This document shows positions 22,485-34,520 of a stretch of DNA of 64,000 nucleotides, piece by piece. A program made the position numbers and the translations under genes. The notes under the pieces are model-generated. The model did no database searches. It worked only from the letters and a program-made list of their open reading frames with translations, and was not told where the DNA came from. Each line of letters begins with the position of its first letter. Within the stretch, counting starts at the first letter, position 1. This DNA is from Manis javanica (taxonomy: Eukaryota > Chordata > Mammalia > Pholidota > Manidae): the NCBI RefSeq assembly GCF_040802235.1, contig NC_133167.1, forward strand, positions 102,286,001-102,350,000, in the 5' to 3' direction.

Positions 22485-25400
22485 GTGAAGTCTGGGATAA
22501 AGGTAACCTGTGCCTTCTACCACTGACATTAAATGAATGCCGTGAAAAAATACTCCCTAAGCTTAAACTTTTCCAATTACCTATTCCAGGGGGTACTCTG
22601 AAGTCCCTGAAGAAATACAAGCTGAAAGAAGCTTGTGCCTTCTAGGTGAAGGGATGCTGGGGGCAAGAAGGCACCTGGACAGAAGAGTCACAGGAAATGA
22701 GAAGACTAAGAGCTTGGATGGAAAGAAAGAGATATCTCCATTTCCTTATCCTGTCCTTTCAGATCCAGCTGACGGGCAGGGAGCCCGCTGTACTGCAGCG
22801 GAAATCGGTGTATGGGCGTGGGGGTGAGTGTGCTGGGGGAGGACCCCGGGGGTCAAGAGGCCTCATCCCTGTCCCTGGCAGGGCCTGGAGGCAGCATGTC
22901 CTGGGACTTCTAGCCCCTCTGAAGCCCTGTGTCCTTCTGTAAATAAAGAGGTTGCATACAGCCGTTGGACTGTGCGTCCGTGGCTTAGGTTTAATTCTGA
23001 CGGCCGGCTTAAGGCTCTCTGGACTTCAGTCTTCCCACATGGAAATGTCTGCATCCTTGTTGCTTCCTGCCTTAGAATTTTGCGAAACTTTATGAGTTTC
23101 AGTTTACAGAATGCTTTGTGGACCTTGGAAAGAAGCTACTAGCTAATATTACAAATATATAATTCAAAATCAGCAGGAAGATTTGATCTGATACCAGATT
23201 CACTCAATACCGAGCTGGCAGAACCCAGCTCTTCAGCTTATATTTGCACAAAATTTTTGATGCCTTAAGAAGAGGTTTTTGCACAACTTAAATGGTTTCC
23301 TCGGGCTCTTGTGTTTCTCTGATTGTGATTTAAAAGAAAAAAGGAACTGACTGTTAGGTTTGCCCTCGTTTTCCCTTCCTTCACCTACAGCCTGCGCAGG
23401 CTGACAGGAGTTCCCACGTCCTGCGCTGCCCACAGCAGCAGCCCATTTGTTTGCATTTTTACTTTGTACTCAGATTAATTTGTATTTCAATCCTTCATTG
23501 CCTTCCTTAACCTGCCTTTATCTTGGCAACGTTTCCTCTGGTGAGAGCACAAGAAATCTGGACTGCACATCTGGTATGACTGGTTATTGCAGGGAGGAGG
23601 GCAGAAAGGTCTGGAACCCCTTCCTTTCACGCCCTGCACCCCACCACTGTGCTTCTGCCTTGCTGCTTTGGGTTGTCAGCATGCCCACCGAGCCCTGAAG
23701 CGTCCAGGAGAGACCCAAAGGGCCTCATTACTGTTGGCATTGTGTGTGCGGCCATACCAAACGCGTCACCACGTGGAAACATCTAAAAGCACTGTGAGAC
23801 CAAACATCTGGATAGAGGTTCAGATTTTTTCTTTTAACCCAGACAAACAGTGTCTACAATGCCTTTCTTGTGCCCTCAAACTGAAGCCATAAGGAAGGAA
23901 TCAGAATGTGGCTGGATTTTTCCCCACATTCCAAATCCAAGCCAAGGTTTTATCCACTCTTACTGTTTCCAGACACCGGCCACCGGTATTCAATATGTAA
24001 AATACCAAAAGATACTAACAGAGCTTTTGTTTTCTCTCTCCTTCAAACATGTCCTGATTTTCTCCTTTCCTTTGGGTATTGTAAAGAAACTGCAGAAGTC
24101 AAGGGACATTTCCATTCTAGTATGTAGTCCTGTTTAACTCTAACTTTATGGAATTGTGGCAACTTGTCAACTTTGTTTTTTTTTGTTTGGACGATCATAA
24201 AGCACTAGCATTGTTCCATGCCCCAATTGCTTTTTAATCAATATCTTTCATATACAAATATTAAGTTACATTGAATCGCTCATCTAAGATGGAAAACCTT
24301 GTGTCAGATCATTACTATACCTTCAGCTTATATAAAAATTAATCTAAACGTTGTGTTTGGATAAGAGAGCACCATTAAGTCTTTTGTGATGTACAGCATT
24401 TGTTTTAAGGAAGCACGGAAAAATCCCGTTTCCAGAGCTCATGTCCAGCATGACTGGCCTTAATCACAGCATCCCTTTGATAAGTAGTGGGGCGTGGTTA
24501 TCATTTTCCCTCTGAAAGGCTTGAAAAACTAAGGCGTAAAACAATGTTAAACAATGTCTTTGAAGATATAATGAACAATCTGTTATATTCACGTACCCAG
24601 AATGCTATGGAAGCAAGTGGGGAAGGGCTGGCTCATTACCCAGGATACGTGGTGACAATATCACGACTCCCTTGTGTCCCTGTGGGGACATCAACTGTCT
24701 GCAGATTGTTGCTGTCTCTCTACACGTCAGCAAGTGCTAACTGCATTGTACAGTCCCACTCGAGGCCATGTCACTCCACTTAACGTGAGAAACAGGATCT
24801 CACACAAGCGTGACTGGCATAAGAAGATGTAAGTATGCTGTCATATTTATGTGTGCCTTTAAACACACTTTTGGCTTTCAAATTTTGAGCATGTCTTTTT
24901 GAAATGACTCACTAAGTTTTTTGTACTCTAAGCACCTGACTTCTGGATGAGTTTAGAAGATGCGTTTTCTTACTAGGATGTTGTGATAGTTTTTTGCCCA
25001 ATTAAAGGCTGTTGCCAAGGGCCAGCTCACACAAAAATCAGGACTACCTACCAAACATATGACAAAGACAAGCTAAGTAGGATGCCTGTGTCTTTTAAAA
25101 AAAATTTAGCCACAAACAAGGACGCCATGGGACTGTTAATATTCTTTCTGCTGTGATGTCCCTCACGCTTTTCACGATTCCGTTTTCTGGTGATTCCCTC
25201 CTGCGTCCACGCCTCTTCCCTTAAGGCACCGTCTCCCAGAAAAAGCTTTTCATGTTGCTAGTTTCTTGTATGATTTTTCCTTTTCCATTCCTTGCCTTTT
25301 TTATTTTAAAGGACTATGTCTAGTGTTACAGCTGTTACATCGATGCAATCCATTTTATCTAGTGTCAGACCCATGCGATCTATTACATCTAATGTTGGGT

Positions 25401-26489
25401 TTGTTTATAGTGGTCAAACATTTGCAAGGATCTGTGCTCCATGCAGCTTCTCTTTGAGGCAGATGTAGAGGCAGTGAAATAATCTGTATTATAAGGTTGG
25501 CTTTTCCTCATTTCATTCATTGAATAAATATTTGAGCATTCCCTTGGTGTCAGGCAGATAGCTAAATTCAGGTCAATAATTCCAAAATGAAAAGGACTTT
25601 CTGCGAGGAAACGCTGAAAGGTGAGAGAGGAGACGCTCTCTGTCTCAGGAAAGACTGCGGGGCCCGTGGCTGCTTCTCCGGCTGCTTCGGCTCGCCTGCT
25701 GGCCTCAGCCCTTCCTCCTCACGCTCCTCTCCCCTATTTCAGCCGACTCCAGGTCCAGTCCTTAAACCAGGTTTTCACGTCATCACACTCTCTCCCTAGA
25801 ATTCCCTCTCGGAATCCACGGAGGGATGAAATTAGCAGTCAGAGCTGGCACATCCAATCTTATCTTGAAAGTAAGAAACCCTCCCTTGTGTTCTCTGTGA
25901 GAACAATCACACGGACCAGCTGGAAACCAACTTTCCCTGTGACTGAACAGGCCATTTAAAATAGTATGTTTTCTGAAATGTCTCGCTGAGGCATTGTAGT
26001 AAGGCGATTTAGCAAGAAACTAACACCCGTGCCCGTGTGTGCGGGTCTCTTCTTCCCCAAAGTGTGGTTTGCTCGCCATTTGGAATCAGGCAGAGAACCA
26101 GAGACTGAACACTGGATTTGCCCTCTTCCTAATTCCTTTTGATGCCTGAAAAGCAGTGTTACAAAGGAAAAAGGGTTCACTGCGACACTGCCGGTAGCAA
26201 GCAAGAGGGAACAACATGCATGTGGTCAAGTTTGTGGGCCAAGAAAGGTCCAGCTTTTCTTTCCTTTGCACGGACATCTCCTCACGCTGTGTGCTCCCAG
26301 CTCCTTCCTGTCCTTCCTGGGCACACACCAGGGGGTGCACGGGACTGAGATCCTGGGTTAGGACTGGGCAGTATGTAATCATGCCTTTTATTCTCAAAGT
26401 ACCTTCACAGGGTCTCATTTGATTCTGTAACATTGTGTGAAACGGAGGCAGGGGTGGGTACATTTTATTTATCCACAATACAGCCATGG

Positions 26490-26554
26490 CTGTCTGTCTG
26501 TCTGTATGCCTGCCTATCTATCTATCATCTATCTATCCATCATCTATCATCTAC

Positions 26555-26594
<40 letters not shown>

Positions 26595-26626
26595 AATCAT
26601 CTATCTATCTTTCTATCATGTCTATG
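26490..26626. repeat. Compound (TCTG)n/(CTAT)n microsatellite
   Basis: Starts TGTCTGTCTGTCTG, passes into imperfect CTAT/ATC units and then about eleven consecutive TCTA repeats near 26560-26593, ending in imperfect units. It is tetranucleotide-based and probably length-variable. The serine, tyrosine and leucine-rich ORFs across it are artefacts. Confidence 0.95.
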
Positions 26627-28486
26627 TTAAGTCATAATGTTCTGATACTGTTTAGATAACATTATTATATCATAATCTGGATATAATGACATAGATAAGG
26701 AAAACGAGGTGTAGAGATGTTAGGATTTTCCCATAAGGCTTATTATTAGTAAAGAGTACAGCCTCACCTGGAGCCACTATTTTTTGAATTCCATTTCTGC
26801 GCTTTGTCTTTCTTGGGGCGCAGAATGAGGAGCACAGATGTGAATGGCGTCTTTGTGTCTTTTGATAAAGTAAGCCCTGTGTGTGCAAATAGGCGTGACT
26901 CGTGTGTGTGCATGCACAGGTGTACGTGTGCACATGTACATTACGTCTGCTTTAGGGAGAGTTGATAAGGCCTGTGAACTAGCTTGCAGCTTGCAGTGGC
27001 CCAGTGAAGCAGGGCGCTGGGAAGAACTAAGTGGAGGCATAAGGCAGGGATGCAGGTGGCTGCTGATTCCTAGACTGTAGAGGAAAGGGCAGGGGCTGGA
27101 GTTTGTGCTGACAACAGACTGAGACCCTGCGGTGACCTGGACACGCTCGGAGCTTGCCTCCCTGCCCACCACTGTGCCTTCAGCCCCAATCTTGCTCTTC
27201 CTCCAGAGCTCTGCCACGTGGCTTCTCATTCCTCTCGCCGCCTCCTTCCCACCTCCTCTCCTGCCTGCCTTCCAGAACTCTTGATCCAGGGAGTGTGAAG
27301 CTGTGGGCATGCCCCACAGCCTGGGATATGGTGCGGTGGGAGCACACACGTGGGCTCCAGAACAACATGCGTGTGCAGTAGCAAACACCTGCCTAGCAGT
27401 AGAAGTAGAATCAGAATATAATCTGTGAATTGGACACAGTCTATATTTGATCCAGTGATTCTTGTTTTACTTCATTTCTATTTCTTGGAAAAATAGCCAG
27501 AGACAATATATATTCTATTATAATACATATTATAAAAGTAGTTTAACCATTTTGGGAGCAGAGAAAAGGACATTAGTAGTATTCTCCATGTTTTGTTCTT
27601 TCTCCTTGATTTTAGATAACTTTTTTTTTTAATGGCAAAGGAAATAATTTTAGGAACAGTTATCTACATTTATCTGATAGACTAAAGTCTTAATAGGAAG
27701 AATGAGTCAGGGTCAGTTTATAGTCTGAAGGTGGTTTCTTCTAACCTGTATTTTAGTACCTGATCCGTGTCAGCTGTCACAGATCTCAGCTTGCTTTCTA
27801 GATACACTTGGCCCGTAGTGAGACAGGGAGGAACAACATCACCCGACAACGTGATGCAGAGAGCATTTTGCAAACATCAATTACACCAGCACAATCAGAA
27901 ACATCATTGCATTCCACGTAAAAAACAATGCAGATCAATAATGAGGCAGCAGTTAGATTCTGACGTTCACACCCAAACTATACTTGAAAAATACTGAGAA
28001 TGCAAAGAATCTGCTTCTCAATGGCCAGCCCATCTCTTTCGATGTACATATTTATGATTCGGAAAATGCTCCCTGCTGAAGCCCATCATCTGACTTCTCC
28101 ACACATCATGTCAGGAAGCCATCGCTCCTCACTGAGCAGATGAACATATACAGTCACTAGGACGACAGGAGCAGGACAGGAGTCAGCTGACACCCAGGCT
28201 ATTTGGGATCGTGCTCCACGCAACTTCCTAATTTCCCAGGGAAGAATTTATTTCTCGTCACAGATATGTTGCGAAAACCCTTTTCTCAGATACCTGGGCT
28301 CTGCTGTGAGCGATCTAACGGCTTGGGCGCCGGTGGATGTGACCCAGGCTCTACGGTAAGATGCGGCAGCGAACGTGGCGCTGGGCAGAATGGCAGGAGG
28401 TGAATCCGAGGCCCGCCCTCCGGACAGGTCGCCTGTGCTGCGCAGAGGACTGGGCTGCCGTCGGCTCTCCTCTGACACTTACTCAC

Positions 28487-28722
28487 CCTAAGCTTTCTGC
28501 CGAAGACATTGACTTTTCCTTGGGCCTGTTCTTTCCGGAACCTCCATTCCACCACGTTCTGACCGTTGTCGCCGGGCAGAGTCATGTTCCTCTTGGCCAC
28601 CGTCGGGTTAGCGGTGCCCGCCAGGACATGGGGCTCGGTCTGATAGTGCGAGTCCAGGCCGCTGGCAGAGATGATCCTCAGGGAGCCGTCGTAGCCGATC
28701 TGGTAGCTGTTTCTCAACTGAT
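28487..28722 (-). CDS. TENM3: TENM3 coding exon, window exon 9 of 13 (YD shell)
   Basis: 236 nt, phase 1 in (acceptor TTTTCCAG before AT CAG TTG) and phase 0 out (AGG before donor GTGAGTAAG). It encodes [60 protein letters not shown] and [19 protein letters not shown]. The boundary [10 protein letters not shown] with the next exon restores the teneurin order. RNMT is a potential N-glycosylation site. A naive ORF here reads through the donor into intron sequence, which is artefactual. Confidence 0.95.
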
Positions 28723-30036
28723 CTGGAAAACAAGCAGCAGAAAACATGAACCACAGATGTGGATTAGACACTTGGTTGGCTGCGCGGTTAGAAGTGATAA
28801 ACATTTCTAAAACATTGACTGAATTTCATCTGTAAGGAAATAAAACATACTTAATGATGTCCTTTTAGAAAATATCAAAAAACAACTTCAAATTCCTGCA
28901 TTTCATGCAGTGACAAGATTGGCTGATGGCAAAAAAGGCAAACTGGGGGCTAGGGGGGAATTTACACACCTCTCCACTTCCCTGGGTCTCCTTTTCTTAT
29001 CTGCCTGATGACGTAAATGAGGCTCCTTCCATGGAATGTGCAGTCAGCGATTTGCACAAAGTACGTGCTCTTTTAGGAGGCTGGATGTCACCACCAGGGC
29101 CTTAGAGGATCCCCCCTCCCCTCCCCCCATCCCTGTGCCCTTCATCAGAGAGCTCTGGAAAGGCCTTAGCATCTACACCTTGTATACCAAAAATATAAGG
29201 TGATATCCCCCCTGTCACTGACTTAATAAAAAGAAAGTCATGTTATATTTTGTGCAGAATTCCTCTCACGCTGTAGGCTACTGCCTCAAATTAGCACTTT
29301 GGAATAACACAGGACCATTTGGGGAAGACATGAATTCAAGCAGTATTAAGTTCAGATGATGGTACAGCTGACCTGACAGAACTGCAAACCTCATGGGTCG
29401 CAGAAGTTTGCCTCCGGCTTAGTGATTAGTCTTAGAGCCATGACTTCACGATGGTGATCGTCATTGTAAACAGACTTTCTCAAGATTATGTCAAAAGAAA
29501 TACAGCAGGAGGTTCCATCATGGAGCTACTGGATATGTAAGTCAATGGACTGAATGAGAAAACTGAAAGTCCAGCTATTATATAAATGGGCACTCGGAAT
29601 TTGGCATAAAACTTTGAGTGATTGCATCATATGCAAATTCAGAAACGGCACCACGCACAGATTCAGAACGTGCTCTGCCTCAACCTCCTGTACTCCCAGG
29701 GCAGTGAGGGCGACATGCTCTGGAAAATGTAGCAGATGCCCCACGAAGGGTCTGATGATGGACGTGAAGAGTTGTTTAATTAAATGGGAGTGAAAAAAAG
29801 GACTCCGTTAAACATTTCTCAGTTAACACAGTTTTATATATTATGTGACTTAAAAAATATGTATATGGAACTAAAAAAACCTTACACGTAGACATGAGAC
29901 ACTTCCATCAGTATCTCTAGAGATTTATATTTTCACATTTGCTGGTTCATCTTAGAAAATGGGGGTTGCCACATTCCATCTGGGTGCTCGTGGTATTTTA
30001 AAAATTGTCATTTTAAAATTAAGCGTTCGTGTTTAC
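28723..30036 (-). other. TENM3: TENM3 intron between window exons 8 and 9
   Basis: About 1.3 kb. A weak plus-strand MIR-like segment is at about 28965-29075 (CCTGGGTCTCCTTTTCTTATCTG and ATGAGGCT) and a C-rich stretch is at 29110-29130. The remainder is unique sequence with nothing recognised. Confidence 0.75.
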
Positions 30037-30212
30037 CTTGGACCATGGTGTAGAAAGAATCGATTGAGGACAAATTTGAAGTGATGCTGACATCTTCCTC
30101 TCGGCTGGATGACTTGATGTCCACTGTGATGGCCTTGTCCATGTCTCCATGAAGGTTTGTAACCACTCCGGTTGGAAATGTAACATTTGTCAGACGACCT
30201 TCACTGTCATAA
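30037..30212 (-). CDS. TENM3: TENM3 coding exon, window exon 8 of 13 (YD shell)
   Basis: 176 nt, phase 2 in (acceptor TTTACTCAG) and phase 1 out (CAA G before donor GTAAACAC). It encodes [40 protein letters not shown] and [34 protein letters not shown] is a canonical YD repeat of the kind that builds the spiralling beta-barrel in teneurins and bacterial Tc/RHS proteins. NVTF and NLSS are potential N-glycosylation sites. The upstream intron is the longest in the window (about 14 kb). Confidence 0.95.
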
Positions 30213-31754
30213 CTGAGTAAAAGAGGCATTAACTGCAGATGCTTCTTACTTACAAATACAATGCACAGCAAAATGAGCTGCACCAATTTAGAATTGTCTT
30301 TGTGCATGAGCTACGCAGCGTGAGGACTTCAAACATGCTTTGAAGTAATCAAAAGCCTGGTTTAACACAGAAAAACCTCACCGGTGAGAGCAAGAGTAAA
30401 CAGAATAGCTCTTCATCTCAGCACATTATTCTTTGAAGTGTGACCAAAATCCTCCTGCACGTCTAATTTGCTGTTTCAAAGGGAACATGTTTGCCAATAT
30501 TAAATTCCTTAGTATTCCCCCATATTTTCCGCAAAGTAGATTTAATTCTCTGTTATATCAATTTTAAGGGTTTTACGAACATGCCCTCTATGGCAAATGC
30601 ACGACGAATGTATATATAATTTTGTAAAAGTCTATATACATACATGTTTGTATTTGCATATGTAAAGATATTCTTTAGGTATCTTGAGGTACCTGCAACA
30701 AATTAGTAAGACAAAGCCTTTTAAAGACTTTCTTCTTTCTCAGTGATTGAGATACTTTATACTGGTAAGTTGGGACTGAAATGCTGGTCGGGGTGGTGAT
30801 AATCTATCTTGTCTACACTGGCATTGTAGGGCTGGGTGATATCTTGAATAATGCTATCATTATGTTTACTGAAATGAGAGGTAATATTTTCCAACACTTA
30901 ATGATTATTTGCTTTTTTAGCACACATTTACTTTTTAAGCACATAAGAAACTTACAATTTAAGCGTTAGGATATATATGACAAAACTGTCCTATAATTGT
31001 AAATATGTAAGAGATAAAACATTTTACTAAAGAAATGGGTTTTTGGAGACTTTTCTATTTGTGGCAGCACCAGTGAAAATTTAGAAAGTGACAATGTGGT
31101 CTGAAGAAAGAAAAAAAGAAAGCCAGTTCTGGATGAAAAAGTAGGGACTTCTTGAGACAATAATAGAACCAAGACGGGATTTCAGGTAGGTACTAAAGCC
31201 GCTTCATTAATAAAAGGTCTGAACGCAGTGGAGATCTGAACCCTGTCCTCCTTACAATAAGCCCAGATGCAGAAATAGCAGAGGCACAATCTTACCAGTG
31301 AAAAAAGGCCTTCGTTTGCAGGGGAGGAAAAAGAAGTGGAGAGGATCCGAATAATATGTGTACATTTGGGGCAACAGGAGAAAAAAAGGTAGAAAAAGTG
31401 CTGAAATGGCATTTTGGAATAAAGGACCGCTTTTAGAGTCTAAAATTAGCTTTGAAAAACGTGGTTAGTAATTAGGAGAAGATTCTAGGTAACAGGGAAG
31501 ACTGAGCTCGGGGCAATTTCATGGGGAGGCAGGAGAGGGGCCGCCGTCTGCTCAGGGCCTACGAGGAGCTGATCCCATTAATTCGGTGGGGACAGTATCA
31601 GCCAGATGATGGGTCTGACTGACTTGATCTGACAGTTTGCCGTGCTGCTTGGCCAGAGGCAGGAATGGGCACTCAGGAGAGAGAAGCAAGAAACAGTGAA
31701 AGGCCATTGTTTGGGCCTGTAAAATGCAGAGCTACACTAAAAAGCAGAGTCCTT

Positions 31755-31768
31755 CCCCCCCCCCCCCC
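31755..31768. repeat. Poly(C) run
   Basis: Fourteen consecutive C followed by GCACCCCC. It is a possible i-motif or G-quadruplex site on the opposite strand and a likely place for sequencing-length error. Confidence 0.9.
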
Positions 31769-34334
31769 GCACCCCCAAACCCAGATGTCCCCAGCAGATC
31801 ACGGCATCAGTGAAAGAGACTTAACCTGGTTTATGGCCGTCATTGCTTTTTCGAAGAAATTCTTGCTCTTGAAGAAACAAACATGCAGAGGTTTATTTAT
31901 ACAGAATTATTGACAAAACCAGCCTCAAGCTCCATCTTAGCCTGGACATAATTCTTGCATCGGTTTATATTGATCGTAATATAAGGTGCAGAACATACTG
32001 TGTTTTTAAGAAACAGACATGCTTCTGAATGCTCCTATATGAGAGAGAGTTCAGTACTGCGTTATTTCTCCCCATTTTACAGTTGGAACAATGAAACCAG
32101 GATGTGGCCAGGTGACTTGATCGGCTTCTCACCACATCTCATGACTGGGCCATGAGTGGGACCTTCATGTACCGGACCCGGGGTCCGTGAGCCCTCCGGA
32201 AATCACGGTGCCTATTTAAAGTGGAGAACTATAGCTTTATCAGATGATGCTGCCTGCAAGCCCTTTGCTGATTCATTCTTGCCGCTGTCACTTGCCTGCC
32301 TTTTTCCGACCCTTTTGATGCTTTATGTTTTCTAGCTCCACTCAATCTAAATCAGGAACGTCACCTTTCTCCTGCAGAAAGCGTTTCTCCAACCTCTGCC
32401 TCAGCTCTGTCATTGGCTTAGCTACGCGGTCCATGTCCTGCCGGGCAGGCTCTTCCTATCCCGAGACGTGGGGCACACTGCCGTGAGTTCAGCAGGTGGC
32501 ACGTCCTGACCCTCACCGATTAGCCTTAGTTCTTTGGGAAATAAAAATACAAGTAACCTTTATAGGTCACCCAGAATGACGCAGTGTTAAAGCTGGGGTC
32601 TTAGGGGCCCAGCTCTACAGTTAAGCTCTGGAAGCTGTGAATTGTGCCTTTGAGTTGTGGCTGAGTCAAGGTCAGACATCAGCAGGACTTCAGCCCTGCC
32701 AGCACAAGGCAGGCTGGGAAAGCTGCTATAGGGCGTTCAGGGCCTCAGAGCTTCCACCTAACCTGCCTCCATAGTCCTATAAGCTTTATGTGCACGTGAC
32801 ACTGAGAGGTGTGTGGCTACGGAGAGCACAGGAAAGCCAGCAGCAAACAGAGGTAATATATGTCGTCAACAGCTCTGGAAAGCGAGGCCGTGGGTATGGT
32901 TCTGATCAACAGAGCACCCGCAGCGCAGAGAGAAGGGACACTGTCACTGTACTGGACTAGAGAGGGATGGCCCCCTCAGGGGGACCTGAGCCCAGCCCCC
33001 AAACAGACTCCAGCTGAGGCTGGTCAGGCGCGAGGTGGGGCGTCCTGGCAGGACAACAGCAAGGGTGAGGCTAAGGTCAGCGGGCAGGGGTGCTTGTGAA
33101 GCAGAAGGGCCACGTAGGGGCCGAGGCCGGGTGGCAGGAGGCCTCGGGCAGGGGTCCCCCCTGGGCACCACGGGGAGCTGACAGTCATAAGGTGAGCAAG
33201 GCAGCAGCCAGGCTGAGGGGGTGGCTGTGCCCAAGGAGCCCAGGGTGAGGTAACAGGCCAGGCAGTGACTGCTTCCCAGACGCGCTGCTTTTACAAACCA
33301 GGGGAAACATCAGGGCCAACACAGGGCTTTATATAAATAAAGAGCCACCACCTGTTACCTCCATCACTTCATAAAGGCCATCTGAACAAACAACAGATAG
33401 TAAGGACCAACTTCAGGGTGACAGACAGTTCTTTAAAAGGAATAAAATTTTGTGAACAAATTCTCCACATCACTATTTTTTTTTTCATTTCAGGGTGGAT
33501 CGGTGAAAACTTTTCCAAAGATTAACACCTATGTCAAGAGAAATGAAAACCAGACGGATGGGAGACATTATAATTGCCAGAGGGCCCTGGATAAGGAAGC
33601 GTGAGAAAATAAGTAGTCAAGGGCGACATTCAGCCGCTTTCAGAAACGACAGGTGAACCTTTCACTACCTCGACAGGAGTAGAAAACAACGCACCCGCAG
33701 ACACCGAACTGTCCTCTGCAACGCTCTCACCCTAGATACCAAAAAGGCTTGCCCATCAAAATACATGCCTCTGGACATATCTTCTGCTTCTGTGCAACTT
33801 TGTGGCTCTACTTAATGTTGCTTGGCACTGGTGGTGAACTAGCCCTGTCCGGCTTGTGTATTTGAGATGTAGTTTTCTTTTATTAGCCTTTTGAATTTAC
33901 AATGCACAAGGCTCTAGGGAATTTGAATAGAACATCAGTTTCATGCTCTCCACCCCACCCCTCTGGTCTTAGCCTCACAGCCTCAGATTGGTGACACAGC
34001 ACCTCGTTTTCGCTCCTGACTGGCCCCTCTTCACAAAGGGCTCTTGCTGGCAAAGCCTAGCTCCCTTAGGCTCTTAAGGACCTTCTGCTTGATCACTGAT
34101 GGGAGGCCCTTATTTGATGTTTATCTATTTGTTTGTCTTTAGTTCTGTGTGCACTTCTGCCTAGACTTGCTGTTTTAGCCTTTGTGGAATATTTTTAAAT
34201 CTCTTTTTAAGTTTCCTAAGCAGTGGGATTATCAGCAAATGCCCTAGAGTCACAGCTTCAGCCATTCTCAGTAGCAAATGCTGTGTTCCTCCTGATGTGA
34301 GGTTCTCTCTCCCCCTCCCTTAGACATGAAAGAT

Positions 34335-34520
34335 CCCAATTCTTGCTTTTCTCCTTTGCAATACCTCAGGTATTTGTCTCCCCATTCCTACGGCTGCCCG
34401 AGATTTAAAAACTGTTCTTTTTGCCTCTCCACATATTCATGGGTACCAGATTCATCTTCTGAAGCACACGATTTGAATACTTTTCTGCTTGAACATCGTC
34501 AGTGGCTCCTCAACTGAGAG
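34335..34520 (-). repeat. L2 LINE-like fragment
   Basis: Contains CTTGAACATCGTCAGTGGCT followed by CCTCAACTG, and upstream pyrimidine-rich text, similar to the minus-strand L2 3' region (CAAAAACCTTCAGTGGCTCCC). Highly diverged; boundaries are approximate. Confidence 0.35.

Larger units (their letters stand above)
21365..28486 (-). other. TENM3: TENM3 intron between window exons 9 and 10
   Basis: About 7.1 kb. It contains a (TA)n-rich tract at 22437-22484, a TCTG/CTAT compound microsatellite at 26490-26626 that appears to sit inside a diverged MIR-like element (about 26370-26765), a weak L2-like end near 25505-25560, and a CTCF-like word at 26325-26340. No protein-coding or RNA gene was recognised; ORFs of about 100-200 aa show no domains. 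Confidence 0.75.

Noticed and set aside
26777-27388. 203-aa minus-strand open frame in an intron
   Set aside because: No family resemblance. It runs through CA-rich text and unique intron sequence without splice signals in the TENM3 frame.
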